This document shows positions 50,154-63,492 of a stretch of 64,000 nt of DNA, piece after piece. The notes beneath the pieces are model-generated. The model saw only the letters and a list, made by a program, of their open reading frames with translations. It did no database searches and was not told the DNA's origin. This DNA is from Bigelowiella natans CCMP2755 (lineage: Eukaryota > Cercozoa > Chlorarachniophyceae). Every line of letters starts with the position of its first letter. Position 1 is the first letter of the stretch. The stretch spans positions 62,001-126,000 of the forward strand of contig ADNK01000048.1 in the NCBI GenBank assembly GCA_000320545.1, read 5' to 3'. The translations under genes were made by a program, and so were the position numbers.

Positions 50154-51686
50154 ATGTCACACTCGAAATTCTTCGGATCCTCCTCAGTGCAGCAATCCAC
50201 CGACGGTTCGGCATCATCGGTGACATGTTATGACCCGGAAATTGAGCTTCTCAAAGCCAGAAGAAAGCGTAAACTTCGAGACGGGCCTGGTACGTAAACT
50301 CTACGAGTATTCTGAAATGTATGTCGATGAATAAGCCGTAACACTCTTCTTCAGGCGAACGAGCTTCGGAAGCTTCTTCAAGTGGCTCAAGTTCTGATGA
50401 GATCCTATCCAAACCAGAGACAGATACCTGTGCTGTCTGTTTGGAAACCCTCGGCTCGTTTAATCCGAATCCAAAAGCCGAATGTAGCAGAGAATCAAAG
50501 AATCTATCCTCGGATGAAAGCGCGATCCTTGTTCCGGATGGTAGTAAATACGATAAGCTGAAAGTACCAGGACGTCGGTGACTTAACTTATGTTTTATTC
50601 GTACAGCTTGCGATCATGCCTTTTGCTTCCGCTGTATCTTTTCTTGGGCAAAGGTGTATCAAAATTAAACTTTATGTGTTGGGGCACCACTGAAAGTTTT
50701 TTTCCTAAAACAGATATCCCATGCTTGTCCTCTCTGCAAAATTGAATTCAAGAAGTTCAAGCGTTTCCGGCCGATGAAGCTTATTAGGCATAAGAAAAGG
50801 AAAATAAGGTCGAATCAACGATTGGAAGTTAGTTTTTCCCGCCAAATGAATTATGATTAAATTGCTGTAGGCTCTGGAATCGTGCTTCGGGCTATGTATT
50901 CCCACCAGAACTTCCTGAGAAGGAGGCTGAGGAGGAAGATATGACCACGTGTCTCATATGCAATAGCGGGGAATGTGAGGAGCTCTTGATGCTATGTGAT
51001 GGGTGTGATGCTCCATATCACACTTACTGCCTATCGCCTGCTCTTTCGGAGGTTCCCCAAGGCGATTGGTTCTGCCGAGATTGCCAGGTAGTAACAAAAC
51101 AGATCTTTTAAACAATTAAGCCCTGGAAAGGCAAACTCCTAAGACGAAAGTGATCACTAATGAGCGTGACTAATAATTCCAGGACCAATATTCAAGTGAA
51201 GATCCCAACGGATCCTTTGTTGAGTCTCCCCAACACTTCTCTCAAAATGACGACGACACTGACGACGAAATTGAGGATGTCCACGAAAGTGATGGTGACT
51301 CAAAGCATGATCCCAACGGATCTTTTGTTGAGTCTCCTCAACATCAACCTCAAAATGACGACGATACCGATGACGAAATTGGGGATGTATATGAACCTCA
51401 TAGCTGGATCAAGAATGGTCCTGTTGAAAATTTCAATCACGAAGCAAAATCGCATGATGATACAACGCAACCAGATTCAGAAACAACTGGAAGCGAGCCT
51501 TTTAGAGGAGTAGTTGATGATAGCCAGGATAGCAGTGATGACGAAATTGAGGATTTTAGGATTCGAAAAGAATCACCTTCGAGAGATCGTTCGTCGTCCG
51601 CGTCATCTTCGAAGCATGATGCAAATGTTCTGGAAGAATTTCGATGTACTTTGAAATCGGGACCACAAGAGGATCACATGTGGTAA
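50154..51686 (+). CDS. RING finger plus PHD finger protein
   Basis: Starts at ATG 50154 (MSHSKFFGSSSVQQ). A RING follows, split by introns: CAVCLETLG near 50430, ACDHAFCFRCIFSW near 50610, ISHACPLCKIEFK near 50716, so all ligands are present with an insert in loop 1. Then comes a PHD finger (50955-51088): CLICNSGECEELLMLCDGCD, then YHTYCL and WFCRDC, a complete C4HC3 set. The C-terminal third is acidic and Ser-rich with a 36-residue tandem repeat. RING next to PHD is the order seen in PHRF1-type nuclear proteins, where PHD reads histone tails and RING has E3 activity; that role is inferred. The stop is TAA at 51684. Confidence 0.82.
51201..51392 (+). repeat. Tandem 108-base repeat in coding sequence
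   Basis: Unit 1 is 51201-51308 and unit 2, partial, is 51309-51392. Both encode DPNGSFVESPQH, then QNDDDTDDEI. Period 36 residues. Differences are mostly silent third-position changes. Confidence 0.9.
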
Positions 51687-52378
51687 AACAACAAGGAAAG
51701 TCTTCCATTAAAAAAATGATCATCAAGCTCGCAGATTATTGGGCCATTATCTTTGCGGCTGGCAGCTGCTGGCGGTGGAATTTCGCAATGCCGTGAGTTC
51801 ATTTGCACCCTTTTTGCTGTATCGTGGCTTGCATGCATCCGCTCCTACTAATTTGCGTATTACGTACTGCTCAGCGAATATATCCGCTTCCCGTCCGCTC
51901 GCCGTGCGTATGTCATATGATCAGTATACTAGTGTGAATGTCATACACATCATATCCTATAACTCAATGCGGTTATATAGATACCATAATAGTATACGCG
52001 CTGTGTGTCCTCAGCATTGCATCTAGTATATATAGTATGACCATGTTCTAGATGTCATTGTCTAGCAAATAAAAATGTATATGTTTATAGTTTTTTCTTA
52101 ATGCTGATAGTAACAGCATCAGTGTGCATTATTGCGCGACGCCCTGAAAAACAATGCATATGTATACAACGCATGAGGTACGTAGAATAACGAATAGACC
52201 CGCATCGCTATTTACATAACATTGGCATCAAGATATGCCGACCCAATGTACGTACACAAGTAACTTGTACTGCTAACTTAGCATAGTCCAAGCATGCTAG
52301 TAACTGGCAAGGCTCTAGTACTATCTAGACTACTATGCATAATTTGATTTTTTTTTTTGACGGCGATGTATGCATAAT
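51687..52378. other. Convergent 3' spacer
   Basis: Between the RING-PHD and SETD9-like genes. Contains GCATGCATCC near 51833 and CATGCTAG near 52293. No coding exon was seen. Confidence 0.5.
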
Positions 52379-54016
52379 TTATGTCCATCGCTTTCGAGCA
52401 GCCTCTTCATCTATCGGTAAATACCACTCCGGATACGGGAGGGACGGATTTAGACGGTAGTCTACAAATATTTCCTGCATGAAAGATTGTAAAATGTATG
52501 TCCTTATTGAATTGTAAAATGTAGAGGAATTCTTGAATTGCGTTCTAACCTCGTCCTCAATATCTCGAGTGGCAATGTATACAATCGTGCTTGCAAGCTC
52601 GCCTGTTAAAGGCGTAAATCAATTAGTATGGGATGTATGTAGCCTTCCAAAATGTAATCATACGGTGCCCGAAGCCAATGAAGTTTGATGAGATAAGCTT
52701 CGTTGGGATATAAGGCCGCTGGTGTAATGGATTCGATAGTTATGTATGGAATCAAGATAACACGAAGATAATGTTTAAACAGGTTCATTTACCAGATGGT
52801 GCGCAAAATCTGTTGGAAAATCAAATGCCAGCTGTTGCACATTTTGCATCCCTACAACATCAATATAAAGTGTACATTTTAGCAAAATCCTAAGAGCAAA
52901 ATACTGTAGCGCTTCTGGGGCAACGTCAGAATGAAACCCATAATTAGCAGCCTTATTTCACCTTGCTCTTGCGGATGATTAATGTATTGGCCAACAGCGT
53001 AAGGATTCTTTTTGCTTGCCAACTGCAATCACGCGCAAAATTGTAGGTTATACAAACTAAAAAGTGCTAAATCAGCGATGCACTTGTGGTGTACCATTTT
53101 ATAATTCCGTCGTGTCTCCGGGGTGTAGTATTCCGGCCAGGTGCTATCATCACCATCATCTATGCTACTTATTTCAACGCTACGTAGAATCACACAGTAA
53201 AAGAAGTAGGTTAGAATCGCGATATCAAGTTTAGATACTAATTGAAACGGGTACTTTGCGTCAAGCAAGATGCTGTCCATCCGTGCAATTGCATAGCCTT
53301 TATGCTCGTCCTTATTATTGCGTTCCATGATCGTTTCGTACACCTCAGGGCCGTGCTCCGGTATCGCAAATAGACCTTCAACGGTAAGAAACAATGAATA
53401 ACATCAGAAATCCATGTATGAGATAGCGATGAGAGACAGACCTGGATAAAGTGCCAACACTGAACCTCTGATTGCTTTTCCTTGCACGAATACGCCATTG
53501 CCAGCAGCAGAAATGGTACTGGGTTTCACAGCGAGAGAGAAATCCATCTTGAAATCTGCTCGTAAGTGAACATTACGGTTGAATGATATCTGCGCTGCTT
53601 TCTTCTATATTATGAAGGAAATTGGTAGTAAATATCTAGAATATCAACCTGATTGATCCCCATCTGCCGCGTGCACGCTCTCCAACATGTACATCAACTG
53701 TGCATGAGTGTGCTCAAACGTATACTCACTTGTATCGCTGGCACCAAGCTCGAACCTAGCATTAAACACACATCGGATGAGATATTCCAGCAAATTGTAA
53801 TTACACAAAGCGTATGATCCAAACAACTTTTTCAATACAACGATCTTGTTCGAAATATGCCAGAAAAAAGTCGCCTCAATTTTCGCTCTCCATATTTTAT
53901 TTGCTTTCGGAGCAGGATTACGGGTTATGCTTGAGGATGTCGTCAAAGGGCTGAAACTCCCCGGAGAGTTTTAGTACACGGTGGTATATGCACATTGCAA
54001 CTTTTAGGTGGTCCAT
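52379..54016 (-). CDS. SETD9-like SET-domain protein
   Basis: Small exons read right to left. The ATG at 54016 ([20 protein letters not shown]) is the first usable; an upstream exon near 54310-54480 is possible. The exon at about 53760-53650 ([20 protein letters not shown]) leads into the SET fold: [20 protein letters not shown] (53520-53456), [14 protein letters not shown] (53304-53263), [12 protein letters not shown] (53020-52970, the position of the SET NHS-type motif), [12 protein letters not shown] and a C-terminal [19 protein letters not shown] (52600-52440) ending at 52379. The order and the VGQYIN and AFDFP motifs match SETD9, whose substrate is unknown. SET proteins methylate lysines with S-adenosylmethionine. 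The usual NHSC is replaced by NHPQ, as family members also differ here, so activity is uncertain. Confidence 0.72.
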
Positions 54017-54722
54017 GTGCCACTGTTTGCCGGAATGAAATTAGATAGATTGATCAAGAGAACGACGTATTACCAATGTACATGTGAGAACTTACTTATA
54101 TTTATTTTTTTGTGTAGAAAGAAAGAAATCGACCTGTTGTCTACATGTGGGCGTACATCGTGTCCTGGAATCAGAACAATTTGTCAGATTGAGACGCTGG
54201 TCGCAAACAAAGATTGATAATTACCCTCTACCAAATACCTCAGCCAAAGTCTCAGCCTGTAATCATTGTTGATAAAAGTGTCAGCGATGTTTTGAACTCT
54301 GCTCTCGCCTTAGAAATCTACAAGTGAGTTCCACCAACCAGTGCCCAAAGGCGTGAGGACATGACTCCGACGTGCAATTTGTCCCCGTTCGAAAAGGAGG
54401 GAGGGAAGGGGTGATCGGTAGTTTCGCGTCGCGTTTCCGATTCGCGTTCCAATCGCATACCTGCGATATCCTACAATTATTGTCGCATCCAAGAATTCTC
54501 ATCGAAGCTTGGGATTCCCAACGATGTCAGGAGATTACCACCCGTACAATCCGGAAACTGGAAACAACGGAAAATTCCATGAGCTTTTTTTTGGGATTCA
54601 ATTATGTTTAACGACAAGCTAGTTGTTTATGACGCAGGGTTGAAACGGTATGATTTTCTTCCAAACCAAACTCAAGATTCGGCTTGGAAATCCTCCTCAC
54701 CGTCGCGAGAGTCCTCAGAATC

Positions 54723-56252
54723 ATGGATCTGTACCAAGGACCCGATGATGAAGATCCGATGAGTGCGGGGGAAGCTATGAATGAAGCTCTCCTGGTACTT
54801 TCAGAATACGTACCAGCGTTCTGTGCTAAATTAACCCTCTCGATCGATTGTCGTTAACAGAACATAGCATCGATGCTCGAACACTTCCTGCCGCAGGAAT
54901 TGGCTCAACAGCTCCTCAACGTATGTATTCTCAGTACACTAGCATTTTCTTGCTTTCTTTCAATGGAGCTGGGTCGTAGGGGTAATTTTTAAGGTAAAAA
55001 CTGACATCCCACACACTTTTTGACAGCCTATGCAATTCTGGAATCGTGTTACCGAGCTGCTTGAGGATGAAGAAAATCCATACAAGGAACAGCTAAAACT
55101 GGCTGCCCTTGAGGTAAAATGCACCATACTCGACTGATTCAAATCGCATACTTACTGCATTCCTATGTTGACGAGTTGAATCTTTGCCTAGATCTGCAAA
55201 GAAAGTGTCACGGTTGTACCAAACTTATACGGAGGGGTGGAGAGAATAATGTCCTTCGTGATGAGCATGGTACTCCATCAGATTTTCTTTCTCCCCCACA
55301 TTGCTTTAAGTGTTCTTTTGGCTGGGACAGTGTAACTCAGAAGAGACTGATGAAGTAAAGATCTCAGCCGGGGAGTTCATACTGATGATTCTCCAAAAAG
55401 CTGATGAAGACGACGAGCCAGAAGACCCTGATGAAGCTGAGGATGCGAAGATTGTGGTTGCTTGGGTCATACAAATTAATAAGAGAAGAAATAGATTCAC
55501 AAGCTGGACTGATCGTTGTGCTTTGAAATCCATGACGGTGTAGATGGAGGCGGAGGAAAACCGTGAGAAGTTCTTCAAAAAAGTTGTCCCATTTTGTGTA
55601 AAGGTATTGAACATGTGATTCTTTCTGAGATTCGTTGATTCGCGCATTTTAACAAACAGGGACACAACAATAACAAAAACAACAATAACAACAACTGCAT
55701 TTGGGATTTACACGAAAGATCATCAGGTTATATTTACTTCAGGGTATGGGCCTCTCAGAAGGTCAAAGAGAATCTTTTGAGGCGCTCTTGAAATTTGAGG
55801 GAAAGCAGAAACACACTGAGGAAGATAAAAAGGGTTGAAGATTTAATTCCACATGTCCATATCATGCGCATTTTAAAGTTCCATTTTTTATTTAGCGTGG
55901 GAGGGGGGCCAGAAAGCAGCAACCGAGGTGGATGTGCTGTGCCAACTTGCCAAATTGAAGGATTTACGGTCGAAATTGAAAGAAGCCGGGGCGTCCACTA
56001 TCTATGACTTGCATGCTATTCTGAACAACACGGCTATGACACAGTGGGGAGAATTACGAGCAAGCCTGAAGAAGGGTCACATCAAACGCCTGGAACGCTC
56101 CCTGAAGGTAGCAAAGACGGTGAATCGAGTTTTTCCTTCAATTTGAGGGCAGCCAGCCTCTTTGTGTAGGCTTAAGGCACGAATTTTCTCGACTATTCCT
56201 TAATATATTGTATAAAGTAACATTAATGTCTCCCTTTAATCCCCCCCCCCCC

Positions 56253-56302
<50 letters not shown>

Positions 56303-58588
56303 CTCGCTCCCTCCCCTTTCTGACTAAGTGTGCGTATACGCTCTTGAGACCCTTACAACCTGTCTCAGGAGTTCATCAAAGATTTGCAGGCGAAGGAGGC
56401 GAATGTTGAAGAGAAGCGATTCGAAATTTATCTGCCCCTGCGCGAGCCTGAAGACCTCCAATCTTGCCATCAAAGCGTGATCGAAGGCATGCTTGAGACC
56501 CTCAGCACAGCCTCAAAGAATTATGTGTGGGACTTACTTGCTTCTGAAATTGTTCCCATCCTCTTGAAGCACAAGGAGTTGCAGGATGGCGATGAAGGCC
56601 AGATTGCCCTTTCAGATGCGATGCACATTGCAACTTTTTTCCTAACCTATCACGGGAAGCAGAAGCTGGGGGCTGTTGAGACCATAAAGCCGTTTTTGGA
56701 CGCTTGTTTACACCTGGCCGATTCGACAAATTTTTTCATGAAGAAGTACGCCTGCCGAGGCCTTGGCATTTTTGGGGAACTCCCTATTGACATCAAGGCA
56801 AAGGATGGAGTCATGAAAATCGTTACCAAGCTCATGAGCGACCCCAACGGGCTAATACGGGAGGAGGTAAACATGGCTGTCGCTTCCATGCTGCGAAACA
56901 TGGACGACGACGATGACCTCAAAAAACTTGGCGAGAAGTTCCTCCCAGAAGTCGTCTCCAAAGCCATCTTTAGCATTGACCGCTATGCGAATGCAGTTGA
57001 AACTGACGTATTTGCCCCGCTCTCGACTGCGATCGAAGAGCATGCGTCGATACTGGACGAAGCAGGGATTCTAGAGGCTCGTTTGCTTCCTCTCACTATA
57101 GAAAGGATGAACACGCTCGATAGTGAAGACAGCGAACTCGATGAAACTTTCGACATCCTCGGTGCGATGATGAAGCAACTCAAGAGCCGATTCCTTCCTC
57201 ATGCAAAGCCTTTGATGCTTAGAACTATTCAGGTGAGGAAGATGAAGACAACGGCAAAGTCGTTTCTTCTCCTCTACTCTTCTGTGAAATAACTGCAGAC
57301 TTTGCTCTGATTCATGTCCGATATCGTGAGGCCAGACGGATTCACACCTTAATCTATAGTATCTGTTGTTGCTACATGTTCGCCTAAGAAAAACGATGGA
57401 GAGCATACTTAGCACTCACTTATTCTCCCCCACCCCCCCTCCTCTTCCCCCTTCCATTCCACTGGATGAAATGGTAATGTTGCCTCCCACCATTAGATAA
57501 CGAAAGAGCTGCTAGCAAAGAACACCCAGCCACGATTGGAGTCGCGTGATGAAGACTCAGATGAAGACAGAGAGGAGGAGGAGGAGGACAGAATCGAGAA
57601 GATTTCCATGCTGCAGAAAGGATCCTTGGGATTTCTCGGTGCTATGGTGGACTGGAGCGCACAAGTAACGAGGCAGATTAACGGTGATGATGATGGAAAG
57701 CGCAAAGGCGATTCGAAGAAGTCTCAGAAAATGGGGGCAACAGAGATCGCCACTAAGGAGTTCCTGGAGTCGGACGATGCTAAGAAAATTCTCTCTGGAT
57801 ACAAAAAGGGGCAGCACCAGCAGCTACTCTGGTTTCTGATAGATTCTGGACCAATATTTCGAGTTGCACGACAAGGGATGTCATTGAGGCTGGACAGTGA
57901 GGCGTTGGAGTATGCTTTGAGCCTCGTCGGCGACATTGCACGGTGCTGCTTCGAAATTGATACGTTTGAGGAGGAGTTAAAGATGTTCCTCAATATGGCT
58001 GTAGACATGGTTGAATTGCTGGAGGACAAACGGTCGAGAACAAACTCGATTTGGATGATAGGCATGGTAGCGAGAGCGATGGGGAAGACTAGCATCGGAG
58101 AAAAAATACCAAGCTTAATTCGGCTTCTAAAGCCCTTCCTTAATCCGAAATTCTTCAACAGTGGGAAGGAGAAGCGTTTTGATAAAGATAAAGACTTGGA
58201 AAAGGGAGCCTCCTCGAGCATTCCAAACAATGCAGCGATAGCACTAGGATGTGTCGCCGGGGTTGCTCCTGACGTGGTGAGTTTGTCTGAAGGCCTGCTG
58301 GCAAGCTTCCTTAAAGAATGGTCCGACCACTGGTCTACTCACTTCAAACTCAGGGCAGCTGAGTCTGATGGGAAAACAAAAAAGAAGGCTAGATACACCG
58401 GTACAGAAAGGGAGGAATGCGCTCTCTCTTTCTCAGGAATGTGTAATACTGTTCTTTTGCACAAAAATAATCTGAGCAGCGACTGCCTCGCACGATTCGC
58501 AGATGCGATGCGGAACTTTCCTGAGCCAACAGAGGAGCTGAAAAAATTGTTCGATAAATGTAAAGCTGTTTGTAATGACAAAGATTGA
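54723..58588 (+). CDS. HEAT-repeat karyopherin-beta (importin/transportin-like) protein
   Basis: Start ATG 54723 (MDLYQGPDDEDPMSAGEAMN). Early exons (54861-54919, 55024-55111, 55184 on) give alpha-helical pairs such as FWNRVTELLEDEENPYKEQL. Two large exons (56365-57235 and 57497-58588) are a HEAT solenoid with paired helices (FFMKKYACRGLGIFGEL, FDILGAMMKQLKSRFLPHAK). An acidic loop, DEDSDEDREEEEEDR (57550), sits between repeats, as in karyopherins. The last repeats (NNAAIALGCVAGVAPD; EREECALSFSGMCNTVLLH; FADAMRNFPEPTEELKKLF) resemble the transportin C-terminus in pattern. Karyopherins carry cargo through nuclear pores with Ran-GTP. The N-terminal Ran-binding region is not obvious, so it could be another HEAT protein. 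The reading through 55290-55340 is ambiguous in frame. Confidence 0.55.
56241..56300. repeat. C run and (CT)n tract before a splice acceptor
   Basis: A 12-C run followed by a long CT run in the intron before the exon at about 56365. A pyrimidine-rich tract is expected there, but this one is unusually long and pure. Confidence 0.85.
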
Positions 58589-59507
58589 GATGCAAAGGTG
58601 CTCGTAAGCCATTTAATGAAATTTAGAAACCAAAATGTGCTGCTTAATGTTACTACACTCAATTTTTTTACTCGCAGTCACTACGTGTGTACTTCACTGT
58701 CATCTACTGAGCTAACTGCATGTGTGCTGTTGTCGCAATGTGACATAGTACTCATCAAATCGACAGAAACAGAGCATGCGCATGCTGGCATGCGATGATT
58801 CATCATGCAGTGATCGATGATGAACCAATTCATTGTGGTCCAGCGGTGGGAATTTGTGCTAGTTTGTGGCTGTGCTTGCTAGCTTGGCCGCCACCACATG
58901 CAGACCAGCCCCATGTAGCATGCACTGCATCGCTAGCTAGCTAGGCATGCTACATCTATCTACTTCATCGCAAATTTGATTTGAAATGAACTCCTGCTAG
59001 CCTGGCTTGTTTCGGATTGCACACGATGCTCATGTAGATCTAGCGGATGCGCCCAAGACAGGATGTTGCATGTGTTAGTAATGGACTCAAAGCATCTGCT
59101 ACATGTGTCATGTGTGCGCTGATGCCATGTCTAGTTGTGCAGATCTTTGGTGCAATTCAATGCGTCAAGGATGTCAGCATGACAAGAACATCTCTGCATA
59201 CGCATAGCCAATGATGATGAGCATTGAAGGAATTTAATCGTTTTATTACATCCGTCTCTAATAATAAGAACATCTGTGTTCACAACCTAATGTCATTTCT
59301 GATCACAATGCAGCATATCGTGCACGGACGATTTAATCGTGTTGTTACTTTTAATTACGACTTCTTACGCATCTAACTTAACAGGGTCCTTCTGTACGTG
59401 ATGAAATTAACTGTAGCTTTTAAAATCGACGATATTATGATGTTTCCTTAGGCGTGCAACGTAAGATATGGTGACGACTTCATCATTGTCACAAATCTAA
59501 TCCAACA
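58589..59507. other. Convergent 3' spacer rich in GCATGC/GCTAGC
   Basis: Between the karyopherin-like gene and the CDPK. GCATGCGCATGC near 58772 and GCTAGCTAGCTAGGCATGC near 58932 are the densest palindromic words in the window. No coding exon was seen. Confidence 0.6.
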
Positions 59508-62500
59508 TCATTGATTCAAAATAAGGTTTATGTAACACAGATATGCTATTTCCATCCACAAAAACATTTGCCATTCATAAATGTATGAACTATAATCATA
59601 TGAAAGGAATGTAAGAGGAAGGGAAAGGACATACTCGTCGAAATAAATCTCCATATCTCCAGTTGTATCTCCCTCCTAGGAGTAAACATTAAATTCTAAG
59701 ATCTTAACGCATGAGAATTTTCCAAAAGCGAAATATGTGTGTGGTTAATAATACTACTCTTAGCAGAGAATCGACGTTGTACTTGCCTAAGTCACTACCT
59801 AGCAGTTGCTGTTGAACAATACATTAGGATATAATTTCCATGACAATTTATTGTTTGTTACTTACTTCTAAGTCCCATGCAGATATCTTCCCATCTTTCG
59901 TCACGTCCAGGGAGTCAAATAATTTCCGAAGTACTTTACTATCATTCTGTTACGACATAATGTGAGAACCTCACGTATTTACGTCGACTGATGCTACCTG
60001 GAGGTCGTCACCCAGAGAAGCTGCAAGGAATTCTGTATAACTTATTTGCCCTACAGGAAAAGGGATAAATTCTAGCACTTGCTGGTTCTTAAGAGAATAT
60101 ATGCATTTATCAACGTCAGATGAATATGTTGGTACGTACCTTCTTTATCAACGTCAAGTGATTCAAAGATAGCCTGAATCATGGAGCAAGTGATATCATA
60201 TTCTTTGTACAATGATCGATGAAAATAAACCAACTTTAGCATCAATTTTGATCTTATGTCGATTTAAACCGGCTTGAAGCTCTTCGAATGATATGTAACC
60301 GTCATGTTCTGTCCAAGACCAAAAGAATCTGGCTATTAGAAAAAATGACTGGTTACGGCCCCATGTTATGTACCTGTGTCCAGAGAGTCGAATGTAGACT
60401 TCAATTTTGCGACTTTATCGCTTTGCTCGTTAAATGCACGAACCTATTTTAGATATAACTTAATGAATCGATAAGGCAACAATAGATCAGGATTACCATG
60501 AGCACAAGCTTCTTCAAGCGCCCGCTTTTCTGGAATGATATCATACGCTCGAGGGCATCTCTGTTGAATCAGCATTAGTGTTATGATATAATATTTCAAA
60601 ATTACTTGCCTAGGATTAAGAAACCTTTCGAGTTGCTGATCCTTTGCATCACCTTTCTCAATATCTTTGAAGAAATCCGACTGAAGGCACAGAAAAATTG
60701 TTTTGCTGAAAGGATTTTGAGGCAATGTTTTAGAAGTTAGTAGCGGTACCTTTAAAGCATCAGCACAGGACCATCGCTTTTTTGGATCAAACTAGAAATA
60801 TGATTCTGGATCAAGAATGCAGAAATAGATACATTTGACAGATAGGTGATTTAAAACCTTCAATAATGAAGAAATAAGAGATTTTGCATTTGCACTCATT
60901 GACGCTGGATAGTGGACGACACCTTTACTGAAAAAACATTTCAGTCGTATCTATACTCCCAGAGCTTAATTATGGTAGGTCAACAATCGTGAATTCTCTT
61001 AAACTTGGCAACCGTATTGCATGGTCGAGTTGAGATTTGGTAGCTCCAGTGAAGGGCGGATTTGATGTAAGAAGTATGTATGTTAAAACCCCTAATGCCC
61101 AGCAGTCACATTTCTCGTCGTATCTGATGATCAATATGTGGTCAATATTGAACTAATCTTAGTAGGATATATCTCTACCTTCCGGTAAGGACTTGTGGAG
61201 ACATATAATAAGGTGTTCCACAAACAGTCTGCACAGTCAATGACGAAAGTTGGCATCCACAAAATTACTTATTCCCATGAAGTAGGACCTGCATATGCCT
61301 CTTCCTTTCAGTCTTAGTAGTACTAATCTGGAAAACAGTCTTTTCAGTGTTGCGTAGGTATTATATCAAATAAACCATTACGTACCCGCCCCTTTTTTAA
61401 GTTGACCCTTTGCATTTTCTTACCAATTCCGAAATCTATAACCTTCGTATGAAAGAGTATAAGTTAGTACCCGGCTTCACAAGGTCGTCTTCTGCTTCGT
61501 TTACACATACAATGATATCTTCAAGGTTATCTGGTGATGTAAAGACAAAGTTCTCCAGTTTGATGTCGCGATGACATATTCCCTGGAATAAAGAAACTGC
61601 GTTACTTATTACAAACTTTTCAGATCTTGGCTAAACCTTGCTGTGACAATATGCTATGGCAGATATGATTTTCCTCATCACTCTGGCGACCTTGAACGTA
61701 TTTGTAACAAAAATAGAGAGTCTCATGAATTAAGCTGTATTATGCTTGGTCAATTCAAAATTCAACCTCTCTCTCGGTTCTAAATTGAACCTTCCCTAAA
61801 TCCTACAGTTGAAGAATGTGTAAAGTATGAAGCTGAAATTCGCAAACTCAATTATAAGAATAAATAATGCCTTTCCTTCCAACAGCTGCATCACAAGATA
61901 CCTAAAAACCGTAATTATTTATAGATTAAAGATCAATCAATGCGGTATTATAGCTATAAGATACCAAAAAAATAAAGATTACATTTTCGTTCCTTGCTCA
62001 TAAACTTCGTACAATCGCACAATGTTTGGATGATCCAATTGACGCAAAATATCTACCTGGGAATAACGAGAGAGTCTGACATCATATAAAACATTGTATG
62101 GGACATTCAAACCTCATTTCTCAGTTCTTCCAACTGCGCCGGATCAAGCTTATGTTTGTTAATACTTTTGATTGCAAATCTAAGTGAGCGAATCTAATTA
62201 GCCTTGCGATTTCATCGATCTCCTTAACAATTTTTGCGGGAATGCACAATTGACGACATCTTCATCTAACCTTTGCTTTGTCTTTCTATGCGTCACTACG
62301 TGAACCTAAAAGATACACAATTTAAGAATTTAAGGCGGTCCAAACTAATATCAGGGGATCAGGGGATGGCTCACCGATCCAGTCATACCAGCTCCCAAAA
62401 GATTCCCACGAGAATATATATGCCACACTCCAGCACTTTTGTATGATTTAAGCATCTGATCAATAAGAATTACAATTTAACAAAGTGAATCGTCCTTTAA

Positions 62501-62670
62501 TTCATACAAGTAAGAAATTGTATCTGTCATTGATGCCAACTTTCCTTAACCTGTTCATGAATCCCGCCATTACTATCCAAGCGATTTTTCCTCTTTGGAG
62601 ATTTTTCTTGATGAACTTAAGTTACATTTAACATCGTGTAATATATCATACGGTGATGTGCATTCTCCAT
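59508..62670 (-). CDS. Calcium-dependent protein kinase (CDPK) with C-terminal EF-hands
   Basis: About 20 tiny exons with introns of roughly 40-60 bases; one has a clear TACTAAC branch site. Start ATG 62670 (MENAHH, spliced in phase to QKSPKRKNRLDSNGGIHEQ). The kinase domain runs from LLGAGMTGS (Gly loop, 62375) through FAIKSINK (ATP Lys), LDHPNIVRLYEVYEQG, CHRDIKLEN (catalytic loop, 61580), IDFGIGKK (61430) and TVCGTPYYMSPQV (61225) to DCWALGVLTYILL (61110). A basic insert (QRVNLKKGRISSTKTERK) lengthens the activation segment. EF-hands: DTEHDGYISFEE, DVDKEGQISYTE, DVTKDGKISAWD and DTTGDMEIYFDE. In CDPKs, calcium binding to the EF-hands frees the kinase from its junction helix (here about 60540-60400). 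The stop TGA at 59508 is likely, but the last exon phase was not verified. Confidence 0.9.
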
Positions 62671-63492
62671 TATTTCTGCATGCAAATTTAATCTTGTCAT
62701 CATGTCAACATGCAACATGATGCACACCACGCATTCGATTTTCGAATGCTTGGAGAGTTCGCTAACCCGGTTCATCTTCTGACATGCACAATCCCATTAT
62801 TTTAAATTGAACGAGAGGTAGAGATCAGTGAGATCAATCAGTTTGGGCAACGAATCGGGGGAGCAAGGACAAAAAAGCAAAGAAGCACAATCCTGCGATG
62901 CTCCTTTTCTGCTAATTTAGCGCTTTGGGATCACAACGGAGCGACAACCACCGAAGATGTCGCTACATGTAAATGTCCTTTGTTTGCCTTACAAAAAACC
63001 ATTATATCGTAAGACATAAATTTATCGTATAAATACCCAAGGTAGAACTTTATAATGAAATGCTTCGAATTGATTCTCTGTCTCTTTTCTCCCATGCAAC
63101 ATGAATATCGGCACAAAAAATATCGATATTCTCAGCTTAAATTTCATGATTTTCCAGACCGTACTTTATTTTTAAGAAATATAAAGAGATTCATTCCCTG
63201 CGACAATTCTTTCTCCCAATCTTCAGGGGGTTACGGTGTAATCGCGCAATCGTTAATCTCAGACCATAGAAATACATGTTGGATCCTAGAACTCGCCTCG
63301 AATTATATATTTACGCACTTTTTTGTATGTCGTCATAAGATATAGGACGCTAACAAAGCATATTGCCAATATTTTTTCAATTAATATTATTCTGAACAGA
63401 TCCACGTGGAGGAGTGAAGGCACCAGTAATATACCTCCGTGTCAGGCTGAGTGAGAACTGGCATCTGCTATACATGGAAGCTTAGTGGAATC
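62671..63492. other. Divergent spacer (CDPK / unknown gene)
   Basis: Between two divergent starts. AT-rich; nothing coding was seen. One GCATGC occurs near 62688, so it is not wholly free of that word. Confidence 0.45.

Noticed and set aside
54310-54492. Small gene on the minus strand (RRYAIGTRIGNATRNY)
   Set aside because: Could be a first exon of the SETD9-like gene, but phase and splice ends were not convincing, so it is left out of the coordinates.
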